Positions 13,001 through 28,000 of a stretch of DNA of 64,000 bases are shown piece after piece. The translations under genes were made by a program, and so were the position numbers. Numbering within the stretch: position 1 is the first letter of the stretch; each line of letters begins with the position of its first letter. The notes under the pieces were generated by a model. The model saw nothing but the letters and a program-made list of their open reading frames with translations. It did not search any database and had not been told where the DNA came from. Origin of the DNA: Sclerodactyla briareus (Eukaryota; Echinodermata; Holothuroidea; Dendrochirotida; Sclerodactylidae); the NCBI GenBank assembly GCA_026419785.1, contig JAODTK010005890.1, positions 186,001-250,000 of the forward strand, read 5' to 3'.

Positions 13001-16000
13001 AATGTCGCTTTTGAGAAATATGGAATCTCAGTTTATTGGTAGGAATGAGAGCAAGCAGTATGACCATCATTTGGCATTGGTCAGGTTGTTCTACAAGTGA
13101 GAAATCGGCCGAACTTTTTTCACACAATTTTCAATATTTCAAAATACTTTGTCGATAATTTATTTGGGTACAGGTATATAACATCACTCATACTCAGGAT
13201 TATTGAAAAATTTAAGTTTTGTTTGTTTGTTGCCATGAAGTCACGATTTAACACCTCTGGTATTTCTTTATAATTCATTATCTGTAATGTTCCTCTCATT
13301 CACTGACCTTCCAAGAATGTTGAGCATGTGAGCTCCAGCTGCCGGCATTTTGGGATGAGATGGAGAATATCCAGGGAGAAGGGAAACGTTTCTTGTGATG
13401 CTCTCGCTGGTTGGCAGGTCGATTGAAGATGTGGGAGGGGAGACAGAGGCGGACTCCTCGTCACTGGATGAGCACATTGCCATCCGGTGCTCGTAGGCGA
13501 CAGTGTGCGGACGATATCGTCGTCCATTGGGAGAGCTGTTCATCGACAAAGATGAGGTAGATCGATTGGATTAATTGATAATAATAGACAAATTGACTTG
13601 GGATATTAATTGTAGAGAAGAGAATTTCATTCACTGGAGAGAAATGGTCATTTGCAAAAAGGACAAAAAATCTGTTCGAAACCCCTCTATGGGAATGTAC
13701 AAATCGTAATGGCACAAAAAAACTAAGTAGATGCCCTCCCCCCCACCCCTCCCCTGAACACTATAACACACAAACCATGAGAGGGAGGAATTGGTTAGTT
13801 CCAAAGGAGAAGTGGCAATTAGTAATGTTACTGTAATGTTAACGCTTATGTGGGTAATTTGTGAATACCCTTGAACGCTCCGTGGGGCATGCACACTTGG
13901 GGCCTATGGCAGCTTTATAGCAGTCAGTGCCATAACCCACGCTTCGAGGTCAAATCAACTGCTCTACAACCCCAGTCTGAACATCTGCACTTCCATTGTA
14001 TCACAAGGTTTCAGTTTTACCCTTGGCCCCATGACTTGACCCTAAACCAGAAGGGTTAATATACTCATCATATTGGGACATTCCTATAGGTAGGTGCCTC
14101 GTCAATCCAGGCCTGAGGGAATCATCTGCCTGCTAATCAAGGTTAGTCCAAATTAAATTGGTCCCTTAACATTCATTATTAAGTAGTCCAAACCTATAAC
14201 CTGCAAACCTGGACAATGATGTACATTTTTTTCCGGATTGAATACACGGCAGAGTGCATCCATGAGTGTATGAAAAGTCAGTTGGAACACGCAATATTAC
14301 ACTATGCTCAGCAACTAAGCGAGGGAGATACTCACAAGATCAGGTATATTGAAGTACTCCTGTCCATCAAGGAATGCCCGTCCTGCTGGTGAGTTGATGA
14401 TGGTCCCACACTGAGGCTCCACCCAGCACTCAGTAACCAGCTGCAGCTTCCCATTCAGCCTCCCTGTCATGTCTATGTCCTCAAACGGGTCAGTGCTGAA
14501 ATAACATGGTGTGAGTAGGTTATCAATAACCAGGAATCATTGCAGGAGGATATCTGCGCTTTACCACTCAGGACACAAGAAGTCCACCTCTTTAGCTGCC
14601 CGCTACCAGCCTCAGTCCCATTAAGCTGGGTTTCCCAAGCTCATTTGCATGCAAGCTACCTTAACCCAGACAGAGGTAAGTGTGCTGATGAGAGCACCTC
14701 AAAATATGGGCCAGGGGCAAGCCTTCTTATCCACCCAAACCCCCCCCCCCCAAAAAAAAAAATTTTTTGGCCAGTAATACTATCATTTCAACAGATTTCA
14801 TTTTCAATTGTAGTTTTTATATCAGCCAATACAATAGGCTTATTACAGTATGGGTAGCTCTAGGGTAATCAGGGCTCAATTTTTCTGATCGAAGTAACTA
14901 TACTTTCGAAGAAATTTTGCTCCAGGTTTTTCAGCCTGATTTTCAACACTGTGTACCTATTAGGATACAGAAATGGAGAATCTGGTAAAAATACACACGT
15001 GCACTTTCTTTAGAGTGGGAGCTTCCATTGAAATTAATACATTACATCGAAAGTACAAAATTCCAGATATCATGTTTACATGACCATTGTATTGTAATTA
15101 TCGGGAAATGTTATCATGTATTGTTAAGTTCCAAGAATGTACAAAATGTCTCTTCCAACAGACAGATAATAATATAGGCATATCATTAAAATCCCCATCA
15201 CACCGGCCCCCCCCCACCCTCCACCCCCAAAAGATATCACAATAATTTGCACAACTTACTCTGTATCTTGCATCTTAGAGAGTGTCTGTATGTTGAGGGG
15301 GGAAGATGACATACTGGACCAGGCAATCGAAAACCTCTTTTGAGTGATCCACACCGCTTTTCGTCTAGTATCTGTGACGTCTCCGCCTGGGCAGGGGGCG
15401 GGTACCCTCTTCTCTAGCCTCCACATCTGGCTTGATCGGGATCATGGTGTGGCTTGCTCTGCTATCTCTGGACTGACGCACGTCACCCACCCACTGGCTG
15501 TATAATCACCTTCATGTCAGACGGACACCGACAATGGTTGTAATAATGGAACGGAAAATGGTGGAAACTAGTAGTTTCTAGATATCACAAGAAAATGGGG
15601 GAAACCAGTAGTTTCTAGATATCACAAGAAAATGGGGGAAACCAGTAGTTTCTAGATATCACATGGTAACTAGCTCCCTGAATAGGAATAGGATAATGTC
15701 TACACTATTTAGGCAGAACTCAACATCACTTACTAGCTCTAAGATCACTGCCATTCAGACGGACAAACCGACAATGGTTGTAATAATGGAACGGAAAATG
15801 GTGGAAACTAGTAGTTTCTAGATATCACATGGTAACTAGCTCCCTGAATAGGAATAGAGAGAAATGTCTATAATATCTAGACCAAACTCAACATTACCCA
15901 CTAGCTGTATAAGCACTCTCATGCCACATGGACACTGGCAAAGGTTCTAGCCATAGAACAAAAGAATGGTGGAAACTAGTAGTTTCAGATATCACAAGAA

Positions 16001-19000
16001 AATGGGGGAAACCAGTAGTTTCTAGATATCACATGGTAACTAGCTCCCTGAATAGGAATAGGGAGTAATGTCTACACTATTTAGGCAGAACTCAACATCA
16101 CTTACTAGCTCTAAGATCATGCCATGTCAGACGGACACCGACAATGGTTGTAATAATGGAACGGAAAATGGTGGAAACTAGTAGTTTCTAGATATCACAT
16201 GGTAACTAGCTCCCTGAATAGGAATAGAGAGAAATGTCTATAATATCTAGACCAAACTCAACATTACCCACTAGCTGTATAAGCACTCTCATGCCACATG
16301 GACACTGGCAAAGGTTCTAGCCATAGAACAAAAGAATGGTGGAACTAGTAGTTTCTAGATATCACAACAAAATGCGGGAAACTAGTAGTTTCTAGATATC
16401 ACATGGTACGAGCTTAATGGAGAGGAATACAGCAGAGGAGGGGGGGGGGGGGGGAATGGAAGCTACAAATTAAAGCTAAACTTAACGTCATGACAGATGA
16501 ACTCTGGCAAAACTAACTTCCTGAATAAGCAGTTTGTGCATGTTTCAGGACAGGACATATTGTGCCCCTATGTTACAGGGTTTTCTCTCAGTGGTGGTGG
16601 GAGCACCTAAGTTTACCAGCTACTGCTCAGGTTGTCAGTGTCATATCCTCACCTTCAGTTGTAGCTCTGCTATGAAGCTGATGATACCACTCTGAGAGTA
16701 GGCTATGTGGAACCTTGCAGTAGCTTGAACCTAAAAATTAAATAACAGAAATAAGTCTCACATCATGAGAATTTGAATGAATGTTCCACAATAAACATAA
16801 TACAATCAGATCACCCCTATTCCTCTGCTCGATCCTAAAATAATTTTCAGAGAGCATGGCCTGTGATGCGCGAATAGATTATATGAAAGATTCCCATTTT
16901 ATGACTAACTTTGGCAGAGGACTGTATGATTTCCTTTCCTGCTAGAAATAGCATGATCCATTGACCCCAGTCAGCATAACCTCTGTTTGAGCATGATAAG
17001 TATGCTCATGGTTGTGAATGTGCATGCTTACCAATAAACAGCTTGGGGGTATGGGCAAGATTTTCTCCAAAGCTTATGGCCCTTTTTAACTATCACCACT
17101 CGAACAAGTTGTATAAAAAATCCCATTTCAGGACTAACTTTGGCAGAGGACTGTATGATTTCCAGTTAAAAAAAAAAAATGTAGTCAGCATATCCTCCAG
17201 TTGAGCACAAAAAGCCTGCTCACAGTTGTAAATATGCATGCTTACCACTAAACAGCTTGGGGGTATAGGCAAATTTTCACCATAGCTCTATCATTATGGC
17301 CCATTGTTAACTGTCACCACTTTGCAAATCTGCAAAGTTTGAGCTGGTAGAGGCGTGAGTTTTTGTCGGGGGAGTTTCGAAAGATGTTCTTCACACTTTC
17401 GAGCGACGTTGAGCCTAATACCTTTGACACAATAGCAATTGTCACTCATTAACAGTAACTGGAACAGGCCTTTCATCACCCCAAGGAGTGGTAACCAGGG
17501 TGAATACTTGCAGGCTTGCATAGCTTAAAGGGAGGTCCACCCAGCCAAAAAATTCAATGTCATATAGTGGTGTGCACTGAAATCATGCCAATCAAACGTT
17601 TGTTTTCATGTTCATCGCATTTTTCGGTTATAAAAGTTACGAATTTTTGGAAGATATTAATTTATCACTGCTATTTGGCATTTTTGCAAATTGGCAACAT
17701 TTGATGATTATGATCTAACCATTCTAGAAATGGTAGAAGTATGTCTTATCCCTTATAATTGGTAGATATGACATCATAAAAAGTTTGCCGGTTTGCCCTC
17801 AAATCACCAAAGTATATGTAATTTGAGAGGAAGCCAATATCTTCCCAACCGAACATGCATAACCCTGAACAAAGTGATATTTGAAATGATTTTTTATTCT
17901 TCTTTAACTTATGGATGACATCAAAAAGAGTATTAATTTTGGCTGGACTTTCCCTTTAACCACTCATAGCTAGAGAGTAAATTCCTAGTAGCTATTACAA
18001 TGACATTCTGATTTTGAACTAACTACCCAGCTTCTGATGACGATAGCACAGTTGCGTTGGGTACAATCTCCCAATATCGGTCACTGCCCTTGTCACATTT
18101 ATTAAAGCCGAATGTTCCATGCGACAGATTGCTTCAAACAAGCAATAGTGAATGAAGGACATATCAAAACACCACAACCGCAATTTGGAGGTTCTAGCAT
18201 GGTTGCCTTGCAGGTATTTTGTTTACTTTCAGGATTTTGAAGGAATCTTTTGACACTTTGCGAGCCATGATTTGTACTTTCTACTTTTTAAGAGTCCATC
18301 TCAGCAGTTCACAGCAATCCGATGCGATTTAGTTTTTTTCCCACTTACTGAACCTTTAACGAGAAGGAGAATACTTACCTGGTGAGGACAGAGAGGATAT
18401 CCTGTGCTATTATCTGCAGAGAGGCTGCTCCCCCTGGAGCACCCAAATCCATCCGATGGTCAGGTAGCACGGCCAGACGTTTCAGCTTCCTGTCTGGGCC
18501 CTCGGTTCATGTCGACCGGACAGAGGCAACGTCACCCATCACTGGACAGCTTCAGGTCCGAGAAGTCTGGAGGCATCTCTCATACCTGAGGGTGAAGCAA
18601 ATAAGATTATGTTGAAAGGTACCAGACATTCATCCAGCAAACCCGTACGGATGAAGAAGGGGCCATTCAAACATCGCATTCAACATTTGAAGCACGTCAC
18701 CTCGGTGCGTGATTATCCAATTTTATATCCTGGTAATTTTTACTTGCAGACAACAAAATCACTCATCATCGGACAGCGGCACATTTAGACTAGTTAGGGT
18801 CACATAAGATTCTTGAATAGTCCACGAGATGGCGACTTTCTTTCTTTATTGATTGTGGATGAGCACCGGCGAAACTAGCCTCCGTTTCATCGGAATAGTG
18901 GCTCAGATAAATTGAGTGTGGGTGTGACCATCTGCAACCGCTCTGGGACTGACATTTCAAGTCCCATTGGAAAGAGCCAATCACGGTGAATTCCAGAACC

Positions 19001-22000
19001 TGACCACTTTCTCAGACGGAGAAGGCGAAGTTCAAGTTCAACCTGACGTGTACAGCCGACTGACGAGACCTATACGCAAATAGTCCTGTTCACAAAACGC
19101 CCGTCAGTAACCTCAAGAAGTCTCTGCATCTCAGAGGAACCTTGAAGTAAGAACCAAGACCTCGCCCATTGCAACTGTTAGTACAGCTAGTATACGGGAA
19201 ACACGTCTTGTGACTGTTGGAATTCGAACCCGGAATGTTTTGCTGCTTGCAAAGCGTCACTGAACCGCTCTGGCCAACAATGATATTCAGCGGTCTTTAC
19301 CAACACACTACACACAGGGCTCTAAAAGCGTTGTTTTCAGAGTTTAGTTTCCAGGCCATACTCACTGGTCAAGGATAACTTCCACTGGCCTTTGTATCCT
19401 CAGCTGTACCCAGGGCTGTGGAAGCTTTTTTAGAGTTTTAGATTCGGCTCATACTCACTTGACAAGGATAACTTCCCTGGTCTTGTATCAGCTGTATCAC
19501 AGGGCTTCTTGAGGGTAGGTTAGGGTCCTCCCCTTCAGTGACATCTTCCTGCCCTTGGTGATCCTGGTGGGGTCCTTGCTGTGGATCACTCTGAGACTGA
19601 GCAGCCCAGCTAGCTTTCTCCTTCCAACTCATTAACCAGCCTTGTGGACGCAGAAGAGATAGGGATGATTTGAATTTAGTGATAAATTTAGCCATGGCCA
19701 AATGTGAAATTTTTGCTTTCACGTTCTGATATATGTTAGAATAGTAGTACAGATGAAAAAAACATAAAACATCTTTATATAAAGGTAACTTCTTATATCT
19801 CAAACTTGTTATTTTTTTAGCTTTTTTATCACAGGGGACAGCACAGCGAAGTTTCATACCTTATACCGGATGGAAGGGTGTTCAACCTAGGAATTCCAAT
19901 CGCAGGACCACGGTCAGACCCTTACAAACGATGGGAGATGTTAGAATGAAGTTGGAGGGACTGTTCTTATCTCTGAAAAGGAGAAAGACAATAGAAGTGA
20001 AAAAATATGACAGACCTCACACTTCTAGAAGTGGAATATGACAGATTCACTGCAGGAAATATGGTGTATCGTCTTCGGCATATAGAACAAATCTGGTAAA
20101 AGCGCTCACACCTCACACTTAATAGAACGTGGAAGTAGGACAAATCATTGGCAAATTGGCTGGATTCTCACACCTCACCCTAACCAGGAAGCCAAACGGC
20201 TTAAGTGACCTGACTGTTCTGTCAACCATAGCCAGACACATGGACAATGGGAGATAGTACAGCTCATTATAGGCAAACATAAGTCTGACAATTTCTATCT
20301 TTAAACCAATAATAGGGTCGGTACCTTGGTAAGAAAGCTAAATCCTGAATTTTGAGTTTCGACTTTGAACTCTGGTAACCTGAGGTGACCTCCAACCTGA
20401 CCCAAAACAATAGGGTTCATGTATCATCATGGGGAATACAAAACCAATTATGAGCCTCATTCACCCGACCTTTACCAAACAATAGGGTTTCTGTAATCCC
20501 TCTAAGAAAGATAGACACCTAATTTAACCTGATCGTCAACCGTTTGGGACTTATAGTTTTTTTCAAGGTTTCAGACTGTGACTCGGTGACCTCAGATACC
20601 TCGACCTGACACAAAACACGAGGGTTTCATTATACCTCATCATGGGGAACAAACTACCAAGTATGAGTTCCAATCAGGTGGGGTCAAGTTATGTGTTACA
20701 AGCAAAATTGGCTAAAATATTCAAAATTTTTTCTATTTCGATCCACAATTCACTCCTGCACATGACCAAAAACAATAGGGTTCTTGTACTCCCCTAAGAA
20801 AGCTATCACTAATTTCAACTTGATCAGACCAACCAATTAGGACGTATGTGTTTAAAGGTTTTGCAGACTTTGCCGTGGTGACTCAGATGACCTCTGAAAT
20901 GATATCAAAACGAAGGGTCTATACTAATCATGGGGAAAACACATACCAAGTATGAGTTTCATCCTTCAGGGGGGGTCGAGTGATCGTGGTTTTGTTTTTT
21001 ACAAGCCAAAATGGCCACAATATCGAATTTTCACAAATTTTCCATTTCGACCAAAATTCACTCCCGATGAACCAAAAACAATAGGGTTCCTGTACTCCCC
21101 ATAAGAAAAAATATATACACCCTAATTCAACTGATCAGACCAACCATTCGACTAACGTGTTTACAAGAGTTTTCAGACTTGACCCTTGGTGACTCAGATG
21201 ACCTCTGACTGACCCCAAAACAATAGGGTTCATGTAATCATCATGGGGAACACACATACTAAGTATGCGCTTCATACATTCAGGCGGGGGGTCGGTTATC
21301 GTGTTTTCAAGCCCAAAATGGGCCAAAAATCGAATTTTCACAAATTTTCTATTTCAGACCAAAATTCACCCCGACCTGGACCAAAAAACAATAGGGTTCG
21401 TACCCCCATAAGAAAGCTATACACCTCCTTCAACTGATCAGACCAACCATTGGATTATCGTGTTTACAAGGTTTCAGACTTGACTATGGTTGACCTCAGA
21501 TGACCTCGACCCGACCCCAAAACAATAGGGCAATGTACTCATCAGGGGGAAAACACACATACCAAGTATGAGCTTCATCCATCCAGGTGGGGTCGAGTCT
21601 CGTGTTTACAAGCCAAAATTGGCCAAAACATCGAATTTCACAAATTTTTATATTTTCGAACAAAAAGTCACTCCCAACCTGAAACCAAAACAATAGGGTT
21701 CCTGTACTTCCAGTAAGAAAGAAAGCTATACACTAATTTCAACTTGATTCAGACCAACCATTCTGGAACTTATTGTGTTTACAAGGTTTGTAGCCTTTGA
21801 CCTTGTTGAACCTAGATGACCTCTGACCGACCCCAAAACACAATTAGGGTTCATGAAATCATCAAGGGGAAAAACAACATACCTAAGATGAGCTTAATCC
21901 ATCCGGGTGGGGTAGAGTTATCGTGTTTACAAGCCAAAATTGGCCAAAATATCGAATTTTCCAAATTTTTCTATTTTCGACCAAAATTCCACCCCTACCT

Positions 22001-25000
22001 GGAACCAAAAACAATAGGGTTCCTTTACTCCCCTAAGAAAGCTATACACCTAATTTCAACTTGAATCAGACCAACCATTCTGACTATCGTGTTTACAAGG
22101 TTTTTTCAGACTTTGAACCTCTGGGCCTCATATGACCTCTGACCCGACCCCAAAACCATAGGTCATTGTACTCATCATGTTGCACACACATACCAGTATG
22201 CGCTTCATCATCCCTCCCGGTGGGGTCGTAGTTATCGTGTTTACAAGCAAAATTGGCCACAAATATGAATTTCCACACTTTTCTATTTTCACAAAATTCC
22301 CTCCCCCGACTAACCAAAAACAATAGGTTCTGTACTTCCATAAGAAGCTATACCCTAATTATCAACGTGATCAGACCAACCATTCTGGACTTATCGTTTT
22401 AAAGGTTTTTCAAGACTTTGACCTCTGTGACCTCAGACGACCTCTCTCCTGACCCCAAACATAGGTTTCATACTCATCATGGGGAAACACACTACTATAT
22501 GAAAAAGCTTCATCCATCCGGGTGGGGTTCGAGTTATCGTGTTTTCCAAGCCAAAACTTGGCCAAAATATCGAATTTCACAAATTTTCTTTCTATTTTCG
22601 ACCAAAATTCACGCCGACCTGGACCAAAACAATAGGTGTTCCTGTACTTCCCCATAAGACAGCTATACACCAAATTTCAACTTGAATCGGACCACCATTC
22701 TGGACTTATCGTGTTTACAAGGTTTTCAGGCTTGACCTCTGGTGACCTCAGATGACCTCTGACCTGAACCAAAAACAATAGGGTTCATGAACTCATAATG
22801 GGGAACACACATACTAAGTAATGATCTTCATCCTCCGGGTGGGGTCGAGTTATCGTGTTTACCAGCCAAAATTGGCCAAAATATCGAATTTCCCAAATTT
22901 TCTATTTCTTTCGACCCAAAATTCATGCCACTCCCGACCTGAACCAAAAACAATAGGGTTGCCTGTACTCTCTCCCCATAGAAGCTAAACCCCAATTTGC
23001 AACTTTATCAGACGCAACCATTCTGGACTTATCGGTTTACAAGGTTTACATACTTTGACCTCTTGTGACCTCAGAGACCTCTGGACCTGACCCAACAACA
23101 TAGGTTCATGTACTCATCATGGGGAACCACATACCAAGTAGAGCCTGACCAACCCAGACTGATCAAGTTATCGTGTTTACAAGCTGGGCATCACACCCAC
23201 ACGTACACAAACCACACACACACACAACACCACACACACACACACCACCCACACACACACACGATGTGACTGCCTAGATTCCTCTGAATTCGTCAAGGAA
23301 TCAATAAAAGTGATAGACGAGACAGAATCACGGGAAATATGGTGAACCATATTCTGTCATATAAACAGATCTGATAAATCTTACACCTCACACTTGAAAG
23401 AAATATGAAGACTCATTTCAAAGTGTGATGAACTTTATCCATCATATGGACAAATTGGCTGAATCCTCACCCCACCAAAAGTGATCGGACAATAAAGACG
23501 GAGTCACACATAAATACGGTGAACCTTATCTGTCATAAAAAACAAATCTGGTAAAATCCGCAAATCGCACACTCAGTGCCATAATGCACTTGTTTAGTGT
23601 AATGTGTTCTGTGGAGCATATTGGTGAATAGCACACTGGGTACGACCCCTGAGCAAATTATAAGGCCATTCGTTTGAGACCTCCTTTTCCCTTTTTATTG
23701 ATAATCTGTGGAGAGGCTTAATGTGGTAATCCTCCCTTTGCTATAAAAGAATGGAAGACAGGAATGCCTGATGGATACTTACTCATAAGTAATGTTGATA
23801 TAGCTGTGTTTTCCCAGTATGATGAAGCTAGCACTTCCCCCCCCTCTCTCCAGCAGGGCATTGAGCTCTTTCTTCTGCGCCAGCCTTACACTGGACGTTA
23901 CCAAAAACCGACCACCTGCTGTTGCGTGGTGCAGATGCTTGGGCAGGGGTCTGCAAGGGAACAAACCAGCAAAACTCAACAAAAATGAATACAAGCAGCA
24001 AAACTGACGCAGTAAAACTTACGAAAAGATACAGAGCAGTTAAAAAGGAATGGAAGCGTGACAACTTTGAGGAAGTGCTCAGTCCCGCCCCTTGGCCCTC
24101 AACAATCTTGACATACAAGTTACCGGGTAAAGTGTGGGCACAGTATGTGGACATTTGATGTTTTTTTTAGTTACAAAAACTAAACAAAAAGGCTGTATAA
24201 ACAGCAACATAAAGAGATATCATACACCATTGTATATGACTATCTGCCTTGGTATATAATTATCTTTTTTGCATGGTACATTACATACAACTTGAATTGC
24301 TCAGCGTCGTTCCTTAACCACCACATTCTTGACACGGAGTGACAGTAGTTTTGCTAAGTCATTAGGGTTGTTACCCTCTGTTGTCAAGAATGAACCTGTA
24401 GGCAGCAACATAAAAAGCTAATCACAACACCGTAGCACATGGCTATCTGCCTTGGTGTCTAATCAACTTTTTTCGCATGGACATTAGATGAGGTTACTCA
24501 GCAGAAGAACGTACATGTGTAGTCATCAGACAAACGCCAACTAGGAGGGTGCCCTGGTAGTCCCCAGGACAGACAGCACTGCGGCAAACCATAACCCTGG
24601 TCATGCTTTACTGATTCCAGAAAATTCTTCAAGAAATTGTCGCAAGAGCACTCTCAACCTCCTGGTGCCAGGCCCACCGGGAGGTGGGGGGGGGGGACAG
24701 GCTGTTCCAACGTAGGGGGGGGGGGAAGTACTCCAAATCATGCATCAAACAGCCGGCAACTCTGTGTGTGTGCAAAAAGCCATTTTGCCTGGAACAATAA
24801 GAACAGGGAATTCACAACTATGTATTTTTTCTCCACCTTCTTCTATACAGAACAAAAAAAGTATGCGGAAATGGTGAAATGAAAGATTGTGGTAATCAAC
24901 AGTTAATGTGTTAGTGTACGCACCTGATAAAAAGCCTCCTAATGACAGTTTACCTTGAAAACCACGAACATATAAAAATGCTTCATTAGTCAACAACCAT

Positions 25001-28000
25001 TTCGCCCCCCCCCCACGCCCCCCCCCCCCCCCCCCCCCCGCATGATGTTGAAACAGTAGATACATACTAAGTTGTAAAAGAGTACAAAACTACCTTTCAT
25101 TCAATCCAAATATCAAATCATGTACACGACTCTAAAATTGGTTAATTCAACTACTCTATGAAAACCTGAGAGCAACTATTCGGTAACTTGTCATAGTTAC
25201 AACCAACATATTCAGCTGGAATAATGTTACTACCCATAGCTTTGTCCATGAGGGCAATCCCTTCCAAAGCTCAGCAAACATGTGCAAGGATTCATCTCTG
25301 AGAAGAGAAAACATGAATTATACTGAATTAGATCTCCTCCCCATATCTTTGGTCATAGATTCTGGTAGACACAGCGTACATTGTAGCCTTGTTGGGGCCA
25401 TTGGCTTTATAAATGCTCATACAAAGTTTTCAGCTGTTTGTTCCTCAGCTCTGTTTGATCTTTTGCCCTGTATGATCTTCATGGAAGAGGCTTTATACAC
25501 ATCCTTGCGATAATACTTTCAAAACGTAACAATGTGATGGGGCGGCGTGAAATAGCAGAGTGGTATCACCAGAGTTTCACCCTGGTGGCGGTTCTGGCAG
25601 GGGGATGAGCTCCTCCAAGTTATTATGAGAGAGTGTCAGGACCCTGGCTGGATTTCAAACTGATCGTCCTTTCATGAGGCACATGAAATGGTGGTCCTGG
25701 GAGCAGGTTCAGATTGCTTACAACGTGCTTCAATTATCATCTATCACTAGTAGAAAAGGAGAAGGTGAATTATCGTCAGTGCTCATCGAGATAAATATGG
25801 CCAGGGTTCTTGATGGTTTTTAATCATATCAACATTCAGAGCTTTGTTCACAACTTTCTAACCATGGCGATGCTAGAAGATCAATATACAAAACAGTATT
25901 AATGATGGATACTCAAAGACAGCTAAGGTCCACCATTCTGTTGCAGAAGTTTGGCATCTAAGAATCCTTATTCAAAGTGAAAAGCAAACAGTCATAGATT
26001 CAGGGGGAATGCTGGTTTTTGTGTTTCTTCAAAAATATCAGGGGCAAAAGAAAATGCTTGAACCGTAGCTTGAAACATACCTGGATGTTTAACGTGATAA
26101 ACCTCATTCCCAACACGATATACAATCACAAAGATGTCGGGCAAAACGTTCAGTATTCAGGAATATGCACAAAAAGGTTGCACAAAAAGTATGTTGGCAA
26201 TAATAGTCACACAAATGTTGCCTAAGGTTTTCCCAACATTCGCGTTCTTCGGGCATGTGTACTGGCCATATCTGGCAACGCTACATGCGACATTTGTTAT
26301 AAACATTGTGGACTGCCGACAAAAACTGCACATGAATGGTTAAACAGTTCAAGTGTCTCAGACATCTCAAGGAAAACTTTTCTGAATGCCCTTCTTTCAA
26401 CGTTGCATATTCCGCATCCTAAATAATTTACCTTGGCCATTGGGAAATGGTCTTTTATATATCATATACATCTGCTAAAATTCCTCATGTTTTTGGTCAA
26501 TTTTTCTGACAGGAGATAAAAACTAAAAGTTCCCATTGAAAAAAGAATAATATTGCTGGCTTCCACACAATAGAGTGTCCAACATTACTCAGACACAAAG
26601 TTTTTCCCACATCAGAATATCATTCATGAAACGATGACGCACAGTACGACTGGGGTTACTATTAAATTTGGTTGTTTCTGTAATACAGCATCATAAAATG
26701 CAACTGTTGTCACAAGAGGGATTTGGCTACACAAACAGAAATCTGTGTCTGATTGATATGAAATTTTCCATCACCTTAATATTATTTCTACTACTTTTTG
26801 TGGTTGCTGAGCAAGGACAGGATGATCTGAGTTGGGGGGCATGTAGAAGGAGGCATTCCCCTTACTGGTTCCCTCTGGTACCTGGTAGTAGGCAGGGTTA
26901 CCATTTTGAACGGACTGCACATGTGAACTAACAGTTGTCTGTGTCCTCAAAACGGTCAGGAAATGATATCAAAGGGAAAGTTGTCCTCATGAGTGGATGA
27001 GCAGAAATGGCCATTCATGCATCACTTCATAAGTGTTCTTAGGAAATTCCTGGGTTCAAACTGATAAGTGCAGGTTAGATTATAGGCTTGCTTGGGTCTG
27101 GCAGTGCCTCCTTTCTTTAGATTATTAAAGGATAACGGTCATGATGATTTAAACATGGGCTTATTTGATAGATGGATAAAGCACTGAAGGCGTCAGTCCA
27201 AACCTGAAGGTCATAGGACTTTCCTTTAAGAGTTATAGTCATTGAAGTTTGTGTATGGTGGAGCATGTGTATTCGACAAATCGAAATGATGCATCCACCA
27301 TGCAATGATAAATGTATTTTGTCATGGCACAACCCGCAAACATTCTTGTTTTCATTGAAATTCAAACAGTAATTCCACCTCGAAAAAAGTTTAGTTCTAT
27401 GGGCGAGGATTGCTGTATTGGGTTGGTTCGTGTTGATAGTTACTTTGATAGAGAAAGACCACAGAACTCCTGCTAAATGGTGACTTATACAACATAAATG
27501 AAACAATTCAAATACATAACATAATTCCTTTGTGTCCATGTGTGACAGTATGGTTATTATGCTATTGAGGATTCTCCCCCCAATTTCTCTGCTTTAATGG
27601 CCCAAACTTTGAGGCCAATAACTCCACATAGGAACATGTTATTGAAATGGAATTGGGACCTATATATACAGTGTTCCTCTCTACAATGTAACCTCTGTTG
27701 TATCAAGCTGCGTGTCCTTAATCTATCTCTGCCACTCGTTGTACTCTATGCACTTGAGGGGTCAAAGAAGGGGTGGTGTCTTCTTCAACCCAGTATGCAC
27801 CCACTGCACTCCACGCAAAAAAAAAAAAACCCAGTCCTGACAGTCAATGACCATGAATGAACTGGGGCAGGGAATACCTGATCAGCATGTTCATGATATT
27901 ATGGTACTACAACCATCTGGGTAACGATTGGAACTGGACTGTACAGGGTTCTGGTAAAACCGTTATAGCACCTGAAACTAGAAGTAAACAATGTGTAATT

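Noticed and set aside
15518-16435. CRISPR array
   Set aside because: Repeats are long, contiguous and themselves palindromic, with no unique spacers; the genome is animal.
20172-23305. Short frames of 65-87 codons through the satellite (both strands)
   Set aside because: They recur with the satellite unit and shift with its one-base differences.
27117-27539. Minus-strand 140-codon frame
   Set aside because: Cys/His/Leu-rich chance frame in an intron; no signature.
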